From Maricaulis sp039978735 (lineage in GTDB: Bacteria > Pseudomonadota > Alphaproteobacteria > Caulobacterales > Maricaulaceae): a stretch of 64,000 nucleotides of DNA. Below are positions 9,585-18,197 of the stretch, in pieces. A program made the translations under genes and the position numbers. The DNA lies in the NCBI RefSeq assembly GCF_039978735.1, contig NZ_JBDWAS010000026.1, positions 1 to 64,000 on the forward strand, in the 5' to 3' direction. The notes under the pieces are model-generated. The model made no database searches. It was not told where the DNA came from and worked only from the letters and a program-made list of their open reading frames with translations. Numbering within the stretch: position 1 is the stretch's first letter; every line of letters starts with the position of its first letter.

Positions 9585-10570
9585 TGGACCAGCGCTGGGA
9601 CGATCTGTGGACGAATACGCTCAAACCCTGGCTCGACGAGCTGGAGATCGAGCGCAAGAAGGCATTGCGTCACCGGCTCTACTGCCTGGCCGGCGGGTTT
9701 GCCGCCGGCTTTGCGGTCGGTGGGTTGCTGTATCTGTGGGCCGGCGATGGGGTGTTCTTCTTCTTCGGCCTGTTCGTCAGCACGGTGATCGGCGGCGTTG
9801 TCGGCAATCAGCGTGTGGCCCGTCTGGCCAAGCAGGTGAAGACAAGGCTCAATACCGCCGTCGCCGAGGCGCTGGACCTGTCCTACATGGAAAAGCCGGC
9901 CGAGCCGGCGCGGTTCCAGACCCTGCGCGATTACGACCTGCTGCCATCCTATAACCGCCGCCACTTCGAGGATTATTTCTCCGGTGAACGGCAGGGATGC
10001 GATTTTGAACTCTACGAAGCGCATCTGGAGCAGCGCCGCCGGTCCAACAAGCGCACTTACTACGTCACTGTCTTTCGCGGCGTGATTATCCGCATCACCT
10101 TCCCGCGCAAGGTGGAAGGCGTGACCGTGATCACCCGTGACAATGGCTGGTTCAACGGCCTCGCCGCGCTGGGCCGGTCGATGGGCGGGCACGACCTCAA
10201 GCGGATCGGTCTGGTCGATCCCAAGTTCGAGCGGATTTTCGAGGTCTATGGCGACGATCAAGTGCTGGCGCGCTACATGCTCACCCCGTCCTTCATGGAA
10301 CGCCTGTTGAAGCTGGAAGAAGACCTGCGCGGCAAGCGCGTGCGCGCCATGTTCGACGCGCACAGCGGCGAGGGCGAGCTGTTGATCGCGGCCGAGACGG
10401 GCAATCTGTTCGAGATCGGCTCGATGAGCAAACCGCTCGCCGACCAGTCGCGCGTACAGGCCCTGGTGGGTGAACTGACCCAGGTGCTCGGCCTGATCGA
10501 CCTCCTGGTCCGCCCAGCCAGCGCAGGCGAGACGAGCCTGGTGGAAGACACCTCCGGGTCTCAATCCTGA
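9584..10570 (+). CDS. DUF3137 membrane protein
   Basis: A 328-residue protein of the DUF3137 type, function unknown. Residues about 30-75 form two transmembrane helices (LAGGFAAGFAVGGLLYLWAG and a second Phe/Gly-rich one), followed by a large soluble domain containing the conserved FEDYFSG and FERIFEVYGDDQVLARYML segments. The start overlaps the valS stop by one base, so it is expressed with valS. A link to translation is not implied by the family. Confidence 0.8.
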   Translation: MDQRWDDLWTNTLKPWLDELEIERKKALRHRLYCLAGGFAAGFAVGGLLYLWAGDGVFFFFGLFVSTVIGGVVGNQRVARLAKQVKTRLNTAVAEALDLSYMEKPAEPARFQTLRDYDLLPSYNRRHFEDYFSGERQGCDFELYEAHLEQRRRSNKRTYYVTVFRGVIIRITFPRKVEGVTVITRDNGWFNGLAALGRSMGGHDLKRIGLVDPKFERIFEVYGDDQVLARYMLTPSFMERLLKLEEDLRGKRVRAMFDAHSGEGELLIAAETGNLFEIGSMSKPLADQSRVQALVGELTQVLGLIDLLVRPASAGETSLVEDTSGSQS

Positions 10571-10665
10571 GATCAGTATTGCCGGAAATAACGCCCAGGT
10601 AACAGAAATATTTCAAAACAACCTAAAATAGTCTAGCCTGCCCCCGCGCAACAGGGAGGGGGCTC

Positions 10666-10857
10666 ATGACTGTCCCGCAGGAGTCTGCGTGCCGCGACCG
10701 CGGGGAGGGGGATGATTTCATCTTGCTGGTGGCCCTGGATGCCGGCTGGGCGAAGGAATTGCGTGCCCGCATTGACGCCGTTCCGGCCGGGCCGGTTCTG
10801 AACGCGGGCTGGGCCGCCGCTCATGTCCTGCTGCGCGAAAAAAAATCCACACGGTGA
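10666..10857 (+). CDS. N-terminal fragment of a frameshifted receiver/AraC regulator
   Basis: This 63-codon frame carries FILLVALDAGWAKELRARI and PVLNAGWAAAHVLL, which match the first strand-helix units of a receiver-like domain. It ends at TGA 10855-10857, twelve bases after an A8 run at 10838-10845. The next frame (-1) continues the domain with IHTVITRFRSG, which would be its third strand. In the reading frame the run reads A AAA AAA, a classic -1 slippery heptamer. I therefore read this as the first part of the gene at 10854. A genuine frameshift mutation, a homopolymer sequencing error, and programmed frameshifting or transcript slippage are all possible. Confidence 0.65.
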   Translation: MTVPQESACRDRGEGDDFILLVALDAGWAKELRARIDAVPAGPVLNAGWAAAHVLLREKKSTR

Positions 10858-11486
10858 TCACGCGTTTCCGGTCGGGGCTGACCGACCGGTCGGCGAACTT
10901 TCTCACGCTGTCCCGGTATTGCCTGTCCCGTCAGGTGCCCTTGCTTGCCGTGTTTGCCGATGCCGATCACGGCAAGGCCGGCCTCTTCAGCGCCGGTTTT
11001 GCGGACTATATCAGCTACCCCTTCATCGCGCCGGAGATCAAGCGCCGGCTGGCGGCCTGCCACCGAAGCCCAGCCGTTCACAAGCGGTCGGGCCTGGCGG
11101 AGCAACCCGCTGAAGACTTGCGCGGAGAGACGGGTTCCGGACTGCCGCCGCAGCGGATGCAGGATCTGGTCGACCGGGCCTGCGACCGGCTGCTGGCCGA
11201 TATCCAGGCACCCCTCACGCTCGGAGAGCTGGCGCATGCGCTCGGCACAAATCGCAACTTGCTCACACGCGCGTTCAACCAGGTTCTGGGCTGCACGACC
11301 TTCCAGTGGTTACGCGGCCAGCGTCTGGCGCGCGCAGCCGAGCTATTGCGGCACACCGATCTTTCCATCCAGGTCATTGCCTTCGATGTGGGCTATGGCG
11401 AGCCAGCGAATTTCGCGACGGCTTTCCGCCGGACCTATGGGTGCTCTCCGCGCCAGTACCGCCGGATTGTGCGTTCTTCAAAATAA
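10854..11486 (+). CDS. AraC-family transcriptional regulator (C-terminal part of split gene)
   Basis: Residues about 105-205 are an AraC/XylS double helix-turn-helix, with LTLGELAHALGTNRNLLTRAF and the signature FDVGYGEPANFATAFRRTYG..PRQYRR. The preceding 75 residues look like the second half of a degenerate receiver: a strand VPLLAVFADADHG, a strand ADYISYPF, and a last helix. The only start in this frame is a GTG at 10854 without a ribosome binding site, so independent translation is poor. The full protein most likely starts at 10666 and crosses the A8 run. The two unknown paralogues downstream (11624, 12696) are its likely targets by position only. Confidence 0.8.
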   Translation: MITRFRSGLTDRSANFLTLSRYCLSRQVPLLAVFADADHGKAGLFSAGFADYISYPFIAPEIKRRLAACHRSPAVHKRSGLAEQPAEDLRGETGSGLPPQRMQDLVDRACDRLLADIQAPLTLGELAHALGTNRNLLTRAFNQVLGCTTFQWLRGQRLARAAELLRHTDLSIQVIAFDVGYGEPANFATAFRRTYGCSPRQYRRIVRSSK

Positions 11487-11623
11487 TCCGTGACGCACGC
11501 AAAGGTTGGGTCATGAAGGTGTTTCTAACCTTCGCGGGCATGCCGAGGGCTGCGTAGGGGTGGCCGCTATCAGGCGAGAAGCGCTGTCGGGACGCCCCTT
11601 CTTCACGGACCAAGGAGACCAAG

Positions 11624-12619
11624 ATGGCGACCTATTATTTTGAACGCGATACCGGAACGCTGAATGCCGGGCGGGTGCGCGAGATCATCGTCCAGGCCGG
11701 CAAGGACACCGGTTCACCGTCGGACTACAACCCCGAGAACTACTCCTATAGCGAGGAAAGCTCGAAGAAGGTCACGGCGAAAGGGCCGGAGACGATGAAG
11801 GTGAACAAGCTGGAAAAGGCGGCGACCGAGCTGGGCTTCAAGACCACCAGCGTCACCGTTGTCGAAGGGCTCGACGCTGACCGGCATCCCCTGGCGGCGT
11901 CTGCCGAGGCGCTGGCGGCGACCGATTACGGCGTCCAGATCACGATGGACCAGGCCACGGTGACGGCCCTGGCCAGCGGGAATTACTCGCTCTACGGCTT
12001 CAAGGCGGTGCAGACGACGGTCGGCGGCGGCATGCCGCTGGTCTGGTTCAAGTCGACCTCCTACGGCCTGACCACGGACGTGAACTGGCAGATCCAGTTC
12101 GAGGCCTATACCTCGCAGTCCCAGATCATTCCGGGCGGGCAGATCACCGGCCTCAACTCCTATCCGGCGACGCTGGGCCAGCAGCTGGTGGTCGACTCGC
12201 CCCAGGGCACCGGTACCATCCAGCAGGGCACGCCGGGCAATATCGCGGTGATGAACCAGACCTCGAACCCGTTCACCTGCGGCATTTCCGAAGTCGTCAA
12301 CGGGACGGCGGAGCCGCTGTGTGCCTTCCCGCTCTACGGCAACGGGCTGGATGCGATGGTGCCGATCGAGAAGGTGATGCTGACCTTCGCCACCAAGCAG
12401 GTGAATACCGGCACGGTGATCGAACGCGCCTACAGCCAGAGCATTCTGGTCGACCTGACCTCGGCGACCCAGCGCGCCGTGTCCTTCGATATCAACAAGG
12501 GCTGGTCGTGGGGTGGCTATGGCTGGGGCCAGGCGATCCCGGCCAATCAGAATGTCGTGCCGATCCTGATCGAGGACGGTGCGAGCTATCGCAGCGGCGC
12601 CCGCACCCTTCTCGGGTAG
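11624..12619 (+). CDS. unknown protein, longer member of a paralogous pair
   Basis: A 331-residue protein I do not recognise. It has no signal peptide and no membrane segment, and looks beta-rich. Residues about 1-105 are a polar N-terminal region absent from its neighbour. From ITMDQATVTALASGNYSLYG onward it aligns end to end with the gene at 12696. Both share an opening ITxDxATxTAL, a central NxTxxPFTxGxS, a PLYG motif, and the closing FDINxGWSWGxYxWGQ. A good ribosome binding site (AAGGAG) precedes the ATG. It lies 137 bases after the AraC-type regulator, same strand. Function is open; a binding or shell-type beta protein would fit, but this is only a guess from composition. Confidence 0.7.
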   Translation: MATYYFERDTGTLNAGRVREIIVQAGKDTGSPSDYNPENYSYSEESSKKVTAKGPETMKVNKLEKAATELGFKTTSVTVVEGLDADRHPLAASAEALAATDYGVQITMDQATVTALASGNYSLYGFKAVQTTVGGGMPLVWFKSTSYGLTTDVNWQIQFEAYTSQSQIIPGGQITGLNSYPATLGQQLVVDSPQGTGTIQQGTPGNIAVMNQTSNPFTCGISEVVNGTAEPLCAFPLYGNGLDAMVPIEKVMLTFATKQVNTGTVIERAYSQSILVDLTSATQRAVSFDINKGWSWGGYGWGQAIPANQNVVPILIEDGASYRSGARTLLG

Positions 12620-12695
12620 CGCCCTTGCGCGGACCGTTGCGGCTCCCCCCGCCGCAACGGTCCCGCCTGCCCTTGCGCCAGGAGGAAAGCACGCG

Positions 12696-13409
12696 ATGGC
12701 CGCTTCTGCCCCCGGACCTGTTGTCATTACACTGGACAGCGCGACCCAGACGGCGCTGACGAATGGCGGCTACGCGCTTTATGCAAGCTGCGCCGTGAAG
12801 ATCGACAATGCGGCCGCCCTGCCGACGATCTGGCATGTCGAACGGGTGCTGACGCAGACGATCTCGCTGGCGCTCGCGACCGATGTCGAGGCCTATACCT
12901 CGACGTCGGCAATCGCGGCGGGAAAGACGATATCGGTCGGCAACAGTACGGCGATCGATCTGGGCCAGACCTGGCAGGTCGGCGCGGGAGGAAGCGGGCC
13001 GGTCAAGGAGGCGGGGCCTGCCGACAAGATGACGGTGGAGAACACGTCGAAAACCCCCTTTACCGCGGGGCTCTCGCGGTGCGTCGACGGCAATACGGAT
13101 TTCACACCGGTCTTCGCGGCGCCGCTCTACGGGCTGCAGTCGAATGGCGCAGCGCCCGTTTCCCAGATCGTGCTGCAGTTCTCGACGGCGCGGGAGGCGG
13201 CTGGCTCTGTCATGTCGCTCTCGACCGCGCGGACGCAGGCTCATGCCCAGATCAGTGCGGGGCAATACCTGTCCGTCCAGCTGGCAGACGGAGCCTCGCG
13301 GCAGGTCGGTTTCGATATCAATACGGGCTGGAGCTGGGGCGATTATACGTGGGGCCAGGTGCTCAACGGACAAGCCGCAGTCCTCAACGCGCTCATCCAG
13401 CCTGAATAG
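12696..13409 (+). CDS. unknown protein, shorter member of a paralogous pair
   Basis: A 237-residue paralogue of the gene at 11624 that lacks the N-terminal 100 residues. The shared core starts ITLDSATQTALTNGGYALYA and ends FDINTGWSWGDYTWGQ. The ATG at 12696 follows GGAGGAA at good spacing; the frame is open further upstream but without such a site. The gap to its partner is 76 bases, suggesting one operon. Its last 17 bases overlap the convergent mnmH gene. No signal peptide or transmembrane segment is visible, and I cannot assign a function. Confidence 0.7.
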   Translation: MAASAPGPVVITLDSATQTALTNGGYALYASCAVKIDNAAALPTIWHVERVLTQTISLALATDVEAYTSTSAIAAGKTISVGNSTAIDLGQTWQVGAGGSGPVKEAGPADKMTVENTSKTPFTAGLSRCVDGNTDFTPVFAAPLYGLQSNGAAPVSQIVLQFSTAREAAGSVMSLSTARTQAHAQISAGQYLSVQLADGASRQVGFDINTGWSWGDYTWGQVLNGQAAVLNALIQPE

Positions 13410-14475
13410 GCCGCGGCATTCCGGCGGCCATCGAGACGATCCGCCGGGCCGCTGCGGCGATCCCGTCTTCATCCAGACGCGGGATCTCGAGGGTATGACC
13501 GCCGCCGCGTTGTGTCCCGCGCTTGCGGGCACGGTTATAGGCGGGGTCGTAGTGCTGCGTGATCAGCGCCCGGGCGAGCGCGTGCCAGTCGCCGGCGTCT
13601 GCGAGCGCCCGCCATTCGGCGATGCGGGTCTTGGCGTGGAAGGGTTTGAGGCCTTCGAAGGCCGCCTCCAGCTTGTCCGCATCCGCCAGAAGGTCGGGAT
13701 AGGCCTCGACGAGATAGCGGGCGCGTTCGTCGACCGGAACGGTGACCGTGATGCGCGGCGCGGCCTGCATGGCGTCCCACAGGCGCGGCGGAACGCGGCG
13801 GTGCCCGACCTGGCGTGACTCGGCCTCCACGAAGACCGGGCGCGACGGGTCCATCCGGCGCAGCTGGTCGTGCAGGGCGGTTTCGAAGGCCTTCTGACCG
13901 GGCTGGGGCGTGCCGGCGAAATCGCCGAAGATCGAGCCGCGATGATGGGCCAGGCCTTCCAGATCGATCACCTGTTCGCCCCGGGCAGCGAGCGCGTGCA
14001 GCAGGGCGGTCTTGCCGGTCCCCGTCTGGCCGTCGATCAACACGACGTGCGGGGCATTGCCGGTCTCCAGCGCCGCGACGACCTTGCGCCGCCAGGTGCG
14101 ATAACCGCCCTCGATCAGCGTCGCCTTCCAGCCCACCGAAGCGAGCACCAGTCCCATGGATTGCGACCGCATCCCGCCGCGCCAGCAATAGATCAGCGGT
14201 TTGAAGTCTCTGGGCCTGTCTGCCAGCGCCGTCTCCAGGTGCCGGGCGATATTGCGCGAGACCAGCGCGGCCCCCATGCGCCGTGCCTCGAAGGCGGAGA
14301 CCTGGGTGTAGTGCGTGCCGACGCGGGCGCGCTCGGCATCGTCCAGGACCGGCAGGTTGATGGCGCCGGGCAGGTGGTCTTCGGCAAACTCGGACGGGGA
14401 GCGCACATCGATGATGACATCGAAGCGTTCCAATTCCTCCGCCGATAGGTCATCTGTGTAGGCAAGGCGCGGCAT
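13393..14475 (-). CDS. mnmH: tRNA 2-selenouridine synthase
   Basis: A 360-residue rhodanese/P-loop fusion. It converts 2-thiouridine at the wobble position of certain tRNAs to 2-selenouridine (via geranylated intermediates), using selenophosphate. The N-terminal rhodanese domain has the active cysteine at residue 97 in YCWRGGMRS. The P-loop GQTGTGKT is at 149-156. It is divergent from selD, which makes the selenium donor, with 54 bases between the two start codons. The 3' end overlaps the convergent gene at 12696 by 17 bases. Confidence 0.95.
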   Translation of the reverse strand: MPRLAYTDDLSAEELERFDVIIDVRSPSEFAEDHLPGAINLPVLDDAERARVGTHYTQVSAFEARRMGAALVSRNIARHLETALADRPRDFKPLIYCWRGGMRSQSMGLVLASVGWKATLIEGGYRTWRRKVVAALETGNAPHVVLIDGQTGTGKTALLHALAARGEQVIDLEGLAHHRGSIFGDFAGTPQPGQKAFETALHDQLRRMDPSRPVFVEAESRQVGHRRVPPRLWDAMQAAPRITVTVPVDERARYLVEAYPDLLADADKLEAAFEGLKPFHAKTRIAEWRALADAGDWHALARALITQHYDPAYNRARKRGTQRGGGHTLEIPRLDEDGIAAAARRIVSMAAGMPRPIQAG

Positions 14476-14529
14476 GTGGCGTCGATCCCCTGTTCGGGGT
14501 CCAGACTAGCGAAAACGGAGCGGTACGGG

Positions 14530-15579
14530 ATGACGGATGACACACAGGCAGTGCGGCTGACATCGCTGGCGCATGGCGGCGGCTGCGGCTGCAAGCTCGA
14601 TCCGGCCGTCCTGACGGATATTCTGGGCGCTCCGTCGGGGTTTCCCATGCCGAAGGATTTGCTGGTCGACGCCGCCACGCGCGACGATGCCGCGGTCTGG
14701 CGGATCAATGACGAGACCGCCCTCGTGGCGACGACCGACTTCTTCACCCCGATCGTCGACGACCCGTTCGACTTCGGCCGTATCGCCGCGACCAATGCGC
14801 TGTCGGACGTCTATGCCATGGGCGCGACGCCGATCTTCTGCCTCGCCATTGTCGGCATGCCTGTGAATGCGCTGCCGCGCGAGACCGTGCGCCTGATCCT
14901 GGAGGGCGGCCGCTCGGTCGCCGAGGCTGCGGGCGCGCCGGTCGCCGGCGGTCATTCCATCGATGCGGCCGAACCGATCTACGGTCTCGTGGCGCTGGGC
15001 CTTGTGCATCCTGACCGCCTGCTGGCGAATGCAAGAGCGAAGGCCGGCGATGTCCTCATCCTCGGAAAGCCCCTTGGGATCGGCATCTATTCGGCGGCTT
15101 TGAAGCGCGGCCAGCTGGGCGATGACGCCTATGCCCAGATGATTGCCTCGACCACGCGGCTCAATACGCCAGGCGCAGCGCTGTCCGGCATGCCCGGTGT
15201 CCATGCCGCTACGGATGTCACCGGGTTCGGCCTGCTGGGGCATCTGACGGAGATGGCCCAGGGCAGCGGCCTTCGGGCGGTCGTGGAGTGGGATCGCGTG
15301 CCGGTGTTTGACGCGGCCCGCAAGCTGGCGGGCGAGGGGATCAAGACCGGAGCATCCGGACGCAACTGGACTGCTGTAGCAGACAGTGTGACGCTCGCGC
15401 CCCGTCTTGGCGAGGTGGAGCGCGCCCTGCTGTGCGACCCGCAGACCAGCGGCGGGCTGCTGGTCTCCTGTGCTCCGGACAGCGTCGATGCCGTGCTGGA
15501 GGTGTTCCGCCAGCACGGTCATACGGATGCCACTGTGATCGGTGCGATGGAGGCAGGTGCCGGGGTCGGCGTGGACTGA
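14530..15579 (+). CDS. selD: selenide, water dikinase (selenophosphate synthase)
   Basis: A 349-residue SelD that makes selenophosphate from selenide and ATP. The catalytic segment HGGGCGCK holds Cys19 and Cys21, so this version uses cysteine and not selenocysteine. Later motifs such as TTDFFTPIVDDP (metal binding) and TDVTGFGLLGHL are intact. I take the ATG at 14530; an alternative start 18 codons earlier would abut the divergent mnmH. The pairing with mnmH shows that selenium is used for tRNA modification. No selA, selB or tRNA-Sec gene is in the window. Confidence 0.95.
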   Translation: MTDDTQAVRLTSLAHGGGCGCKLDPAVLTDILGAPSGFPMPKDLLVDAATRDDAAVWRINDETALVATTDFFTPIVDDPFDFGRIAATNALSDVYAMGATPIFCLAIVGMPVNALPRETVRLILEGGRSVAEAAGAPVAGGHSIDAAEPIYGLVALGLVHPDRLLANARAKAGDVLILGKPLGIGIYSAALKRGQLGDDAYAQMIASTTRLNTPGAALSGMPGVHAATDVTGFGLLGHLTEMAQGSGLRAVVEWDRVPVFDAARKLAGEGIKTGASGRNWTAVADSVTLAPRLGEVERALLCDPQTSGGLLVSCAPDSVDAVLEVFRQHGHTDATVIGAMEAGAGVGVD

Positions 15580-15588
15580 GGGACGGGC

Positions 15589-16377
15589 CTACAGCGCGAA
15601 ACTGCCGACGATCGGGATGTGGTCGGAGGCCTTTTCCTTGCCGCGCGTCTTGGTGTGGATTTCCACGCCTTCCAGCCGGTCGGCGGCCTGCGGCGAGCAC
15701 AGGAGATGGTCGATCCGGATGCCGTGACCCTTCTGCCAGCGGCCCGCCTGGTAATCGTAGAATGTGTATTGGTGGCCGCGCCCGTCGACCTGTTCGAAGG
15801 CTTCGGTGAAGCCGAGCCATTTCAGGGCGCGGAAGGCGGCGCGCGTGTCCGGCAGGGCGAGGGCGTCGTCGGCCCAGACGGCCGGATCCCAGCAATCGCT
15901 GTCGCGCGGGATACAGTTGTAATCGCCCGCCAGGATCAGCGGTTCTTCGAAGGCGAGCAGCTTTTGCGCATGGCGGCGCAGGCGCTCCATCCAGGCCAGC
16001 TTGTAGTCGTATTTCGGACCGGGCGCCGGATTGCCGTTGGGCAGGTAGATGGAGGCGACACGCACCGGGCCGCTCTCGGCGGAAATCACCGCTTCCAGAT
16101 AGCGCGCCTGGTCGTCATCGTCATCGCCGGGCAGGCGGGGCAGTGCTTCCTCTATCGGGAATTTCGACAGGATCGCGACGCCGTTATAGGTCTTCTGGCC
16201 ATGGGTTTCGACATTATAGCCGAGCGCCTCGATCTCCTCGCGCGGGAAGCCCTCGTCGACCGTCTTGATCTCCTGGAGGCAGACCACGTCGGGCGCGGCC
16301 TCCCTGAGCCAGTCCAGCACGTTCGGCAGGCGCGCCTTGATCGAATTGACGTTCCAGGAAGCAACGGTCAGGGTCAT
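15589..16377 (-). CDS. xthA: exodeoxyribonuclease III
   Basis: A 262-residue AP endonuclease/3'-exonuclease of the ExoIII family acting in base excision repair. Typical motifs are NVNSIKARL (residues about 9-17), VCLQEIK (metal-binding Glu), GDYNCIP, and the C-terminal SDHIPI with the catalytic His. Length matches the family. It is convergent with selD, the two stops being 10 bases apart. Confidence 0.95.
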   Translation of the reverse strand: MTLTVASWNVNSIKARLPNVLDWLREAAPDVVCLQEIKTVDEGFPREEIEALGYNVETHGQKTYNGVAILSKFPIEEALPRLPGDDDDDQARYLEAVISAESGPVRVASIYLPNGNPAPGPKYDYKLAWMERLRRHAQKLLAFEEPLILAGDYNCIPRDSDCWDPAVWADDALALPDTRAAFRALKWLGFTEAFEQVDGRGHQYTFYDYQAGRWQKGHGIRIDHLLCSPQAADRLEGVEIHTKTRGKEKASDHIPIVGSFAL

Positions 16378-16555
16378 GGCAATATCGGCCCTTCTTGACG
16401 GTGTGCGGGCAGCTTAAGCCGTTTCGCCGGAGAGGAAAGCGGGGAGGACTGCGGATCCTGACATCGCCGGTGGATCAAGCGGTCGCGCTGGTCGGCCTTC
16501 TGGGCTGGTTTGCCGTGCTCGCAGCCTTTTGCGGCGGCCAGTTCGACTGCCGGGT

Positions 16556-17236
16556 CTAGAAACCCTCGAACCGTGCGAACTCGTCGACGCCCGCCCGTGC
16601 CGTGCGCGTCGTGTTGATCGGCGCGTCCGGGTCGGCATGGCCCAGGGCGATGCCGCAGAACAGGGTGTAGTCGTCGCCGATGCCCACCGCGCCTTTGACG
16701 GCTTTCGGGAAGGCCGCCCAGAATTCCTGGCAACAGGTGGCAAGACCGGCCTCTTCGGCAGCGAGCACGAAGGACTGGATGAACATGCCGCAATCGGACC
16801 ACTGGCCGGGCTGCATGGAATTGTGCAGCGAGACGAAGAGGCCGACCGGCGCGCCGAAAAACTCGAAATTGCGGGCGAACTGAATCAGCCGCCCGGTCTT
16901 GTCCTCGCGGTCGATGCCGATCGAGGCATACATCGCCTCACCACAGGCAAAACGGCGCGAATACCAGGGTTCCTCCAGAGGTTTGGGGTAGACGCGGTAT
17001 TCCAGCTCCGGCTCGCCCTTGAAGTGCTCGGCCTGGCTGGCCTTCACCGCGTCGATGACACGCTGGCGGGCCTCGCCGGCGACGACATGGACCTGCCAGG
17101 GCTGGAGATTGCCGCCGGACGGGGCGCGGCTGGCCAGTTCCAGGAGGCTGCGGACCTGATCCTCGCTGACCGGGGTGTCGAGAAAAGCGCGCGTGGAGAT
17201 GCGCTGTCTGAGCGCATCGGAAACGGAAAGCGTCAT
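16556..17236 (-). CDS. nitroreductase family protein
   Basis: About 226 residues, an FMN-dependent NAD(P)H oxidoreductase of the nitroreductase fold. FMN contacts are visible in RISTRAF near the N-terminus and SRAPSGGNLQPWQ (about 36-48). The C-terminal CGIALGHADPDAPIN is also characteristic. I use the ATG at 17236 rather than the TTG three codons upstream. The 178-base gap downstream towards xthA has no convincing gene. Substrate cannot be inferred. Confidence 0.9.
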   Translation of the reverse strand: MTLSVSDALRQRISTRAFLDTPVSEDQVRSLLELASRAPSGGNLQPWQVHVVAGEARQRVIDAVKASQAEHFKGEPELEYRVYPKPLEEPWYSRRFACGEAMYASIGIDREDKTGRLIQFARNFEFFGAPVGLFVSLHNSMQPGQWSDCGMFIQSFVLAAEEAGLATCCQEFWAAFPKAVKGAVGIGDDYTLFCGIALGHADPDAPINTTRTARAGVDEFARFEGF

Positions 17237-17318
17237 GGGGACCAACCTGATATCTGTTTGTCCCGAGACTAGAGGTCCGGCGCGCGAACCGGAAGCCGGT
17301 CGCGCGCCGGGATCGGTA

Positions 17319-17672
17319 TCAGGCCTCGAATACCGGCACGAAGCCGCCGAAGATCATGCGGCGGCCGTCGAACGGCATGGGATTGGTCTCCGGACTGAAG
17401 GCCGGGTCTTCCATCATGGCCTGGAAGGCCGTGTCGGCGGCCTCTTTCGAGGGCCAGACGATCCAGGAAAACACGACGGTCTCGTCGTCCTTCAGTTTCA
17501 CGGCCATGGGGAAGGACGTGGTTTCTCCGTCCGGCACGTCATCGCCCCAGCCCTCCATGATGCTCAGGGCGCCGTGCTTCTTGAAGTGCTCGGCCGCCTG
17601 GCGGGCGTGATCCAGAAATGCTTGCCGGTTGGCGGTCGGGACAGGGGCGACCATGCCGCTGATATAAGTCAT
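17319..17672 (-). CDS. DUF1428 family protein (YbaA-like)
   Basis: A 117-residue small protein of the DUF1428 family, a ferredoxin-like alpha/beta barrel dimer of unknown role. Recognisable pieces are the opening YISGMVAPVP, HGALSIMEGWGDDVPDG, VFSWIVWPSKE and the end FDGRRMIFGGF. It lies 34 bases downstream of the VOC protein on the same strand, and both face away from the HxlR regulator, so the three probably form one regulated locus. Confidence 0.88.
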   Translation of the reverse strand: MTYISGMVAPVPTANRQAFLDHARQAAEHFKKHGALSIMEGWGDDVPDGETTSFPMAVKLKDDETVVFSWIVWPSKEAADTAFQAMMEDPAFSPETNPMPFDGRRMIFGGFVPVFEA

Positions 17673-17706
17673 GAATGTATTTCTCCAGGGTTGATTGAAA
17701 GGATTG

Positions 17707-18138
17707 TCAGGCGTCGGCCATTTCCTGGCCGGCTTTCATGGCGGCCTCGACGTCCATCCAGGCCAGCTCCCAGATGTGCCCGTCGGGATCGGCAAAGCTG
17801 CGCCCGTACATGAAGCCGTATTCCTGCGGCGGGCAGGGATCGACCCGGCCACCTGCCTCGCCCGCCTTCCCGGCGGTCTCGTCGACATGGTTGCGGCTCT
17901 CGCGCGACAGGCAGTTGAGCACCTGCGCCGACGTGTGGGCATCCACGATCTTGCGGTCGGTGAACTGGCTGAAGCGTTCGTGCGTCAGCAGCATCACGCT
18001 GATCGTGTCCGAGAAGTTCATCATGGCGGCACTGTCGTCGCAGAAGCGCTCGTCCTTCACGGCGCCGACGGCTTGGTAAAAGGCAATCGACCGCTCAAGA
18101 TCGGTGACGGGCAGGTTGACGAAAATCATCTGCGGCAT
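17707..18138 (-). CDS. VOC (glyoxalase/bleomycin-resistance fold) protein
   Basis: A 143-residue vicinal-oxygen-chelate protein. Opening MIFVNLPVTDLERSIAFYQAVG and closing YGRSFADPDGHIWELAWMD are typical, the latter containing the metal-ligand Glu. The family includes many small detoxification-type proteins, and the specific substrate is unknown. The start at 18138 is supported by GGAGGA eight bases upstream. It is the first gene of a two-gene unit with the DUF1428 protein, 59 bases from the divergent HxlR regulator. Confidence 0.88.
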   Translation of the reverse strand: MPQMIFVNLPVTDLERSIAFYQAVGAVKDERFCDDSAAMMNFSDTISVMLLTHERFSQFTDRKIVDAHTSAQVLNCLSRESRNHVDETAGKAGEAGGRVDPCPPQEYGFMYGRSFADPDGHIWELAWMDVEAAMKAGQEMADA

Positions 18139-18197
18139 AGGGGTTCCTCCGGTGTTGGTCTTGGCGATCCTGCCGAACTGAATTATAAAAAGCAACT

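Noticed and set aside
16470..16559. Possible 29-codon hydrophobic peptide frame (GTG start) between xthA and the nitroreductase
   Set aside because: It has a membrane-like stretch, but the only GTG start lacks a ribosome binding site at proper distance and nothing else supports translation.
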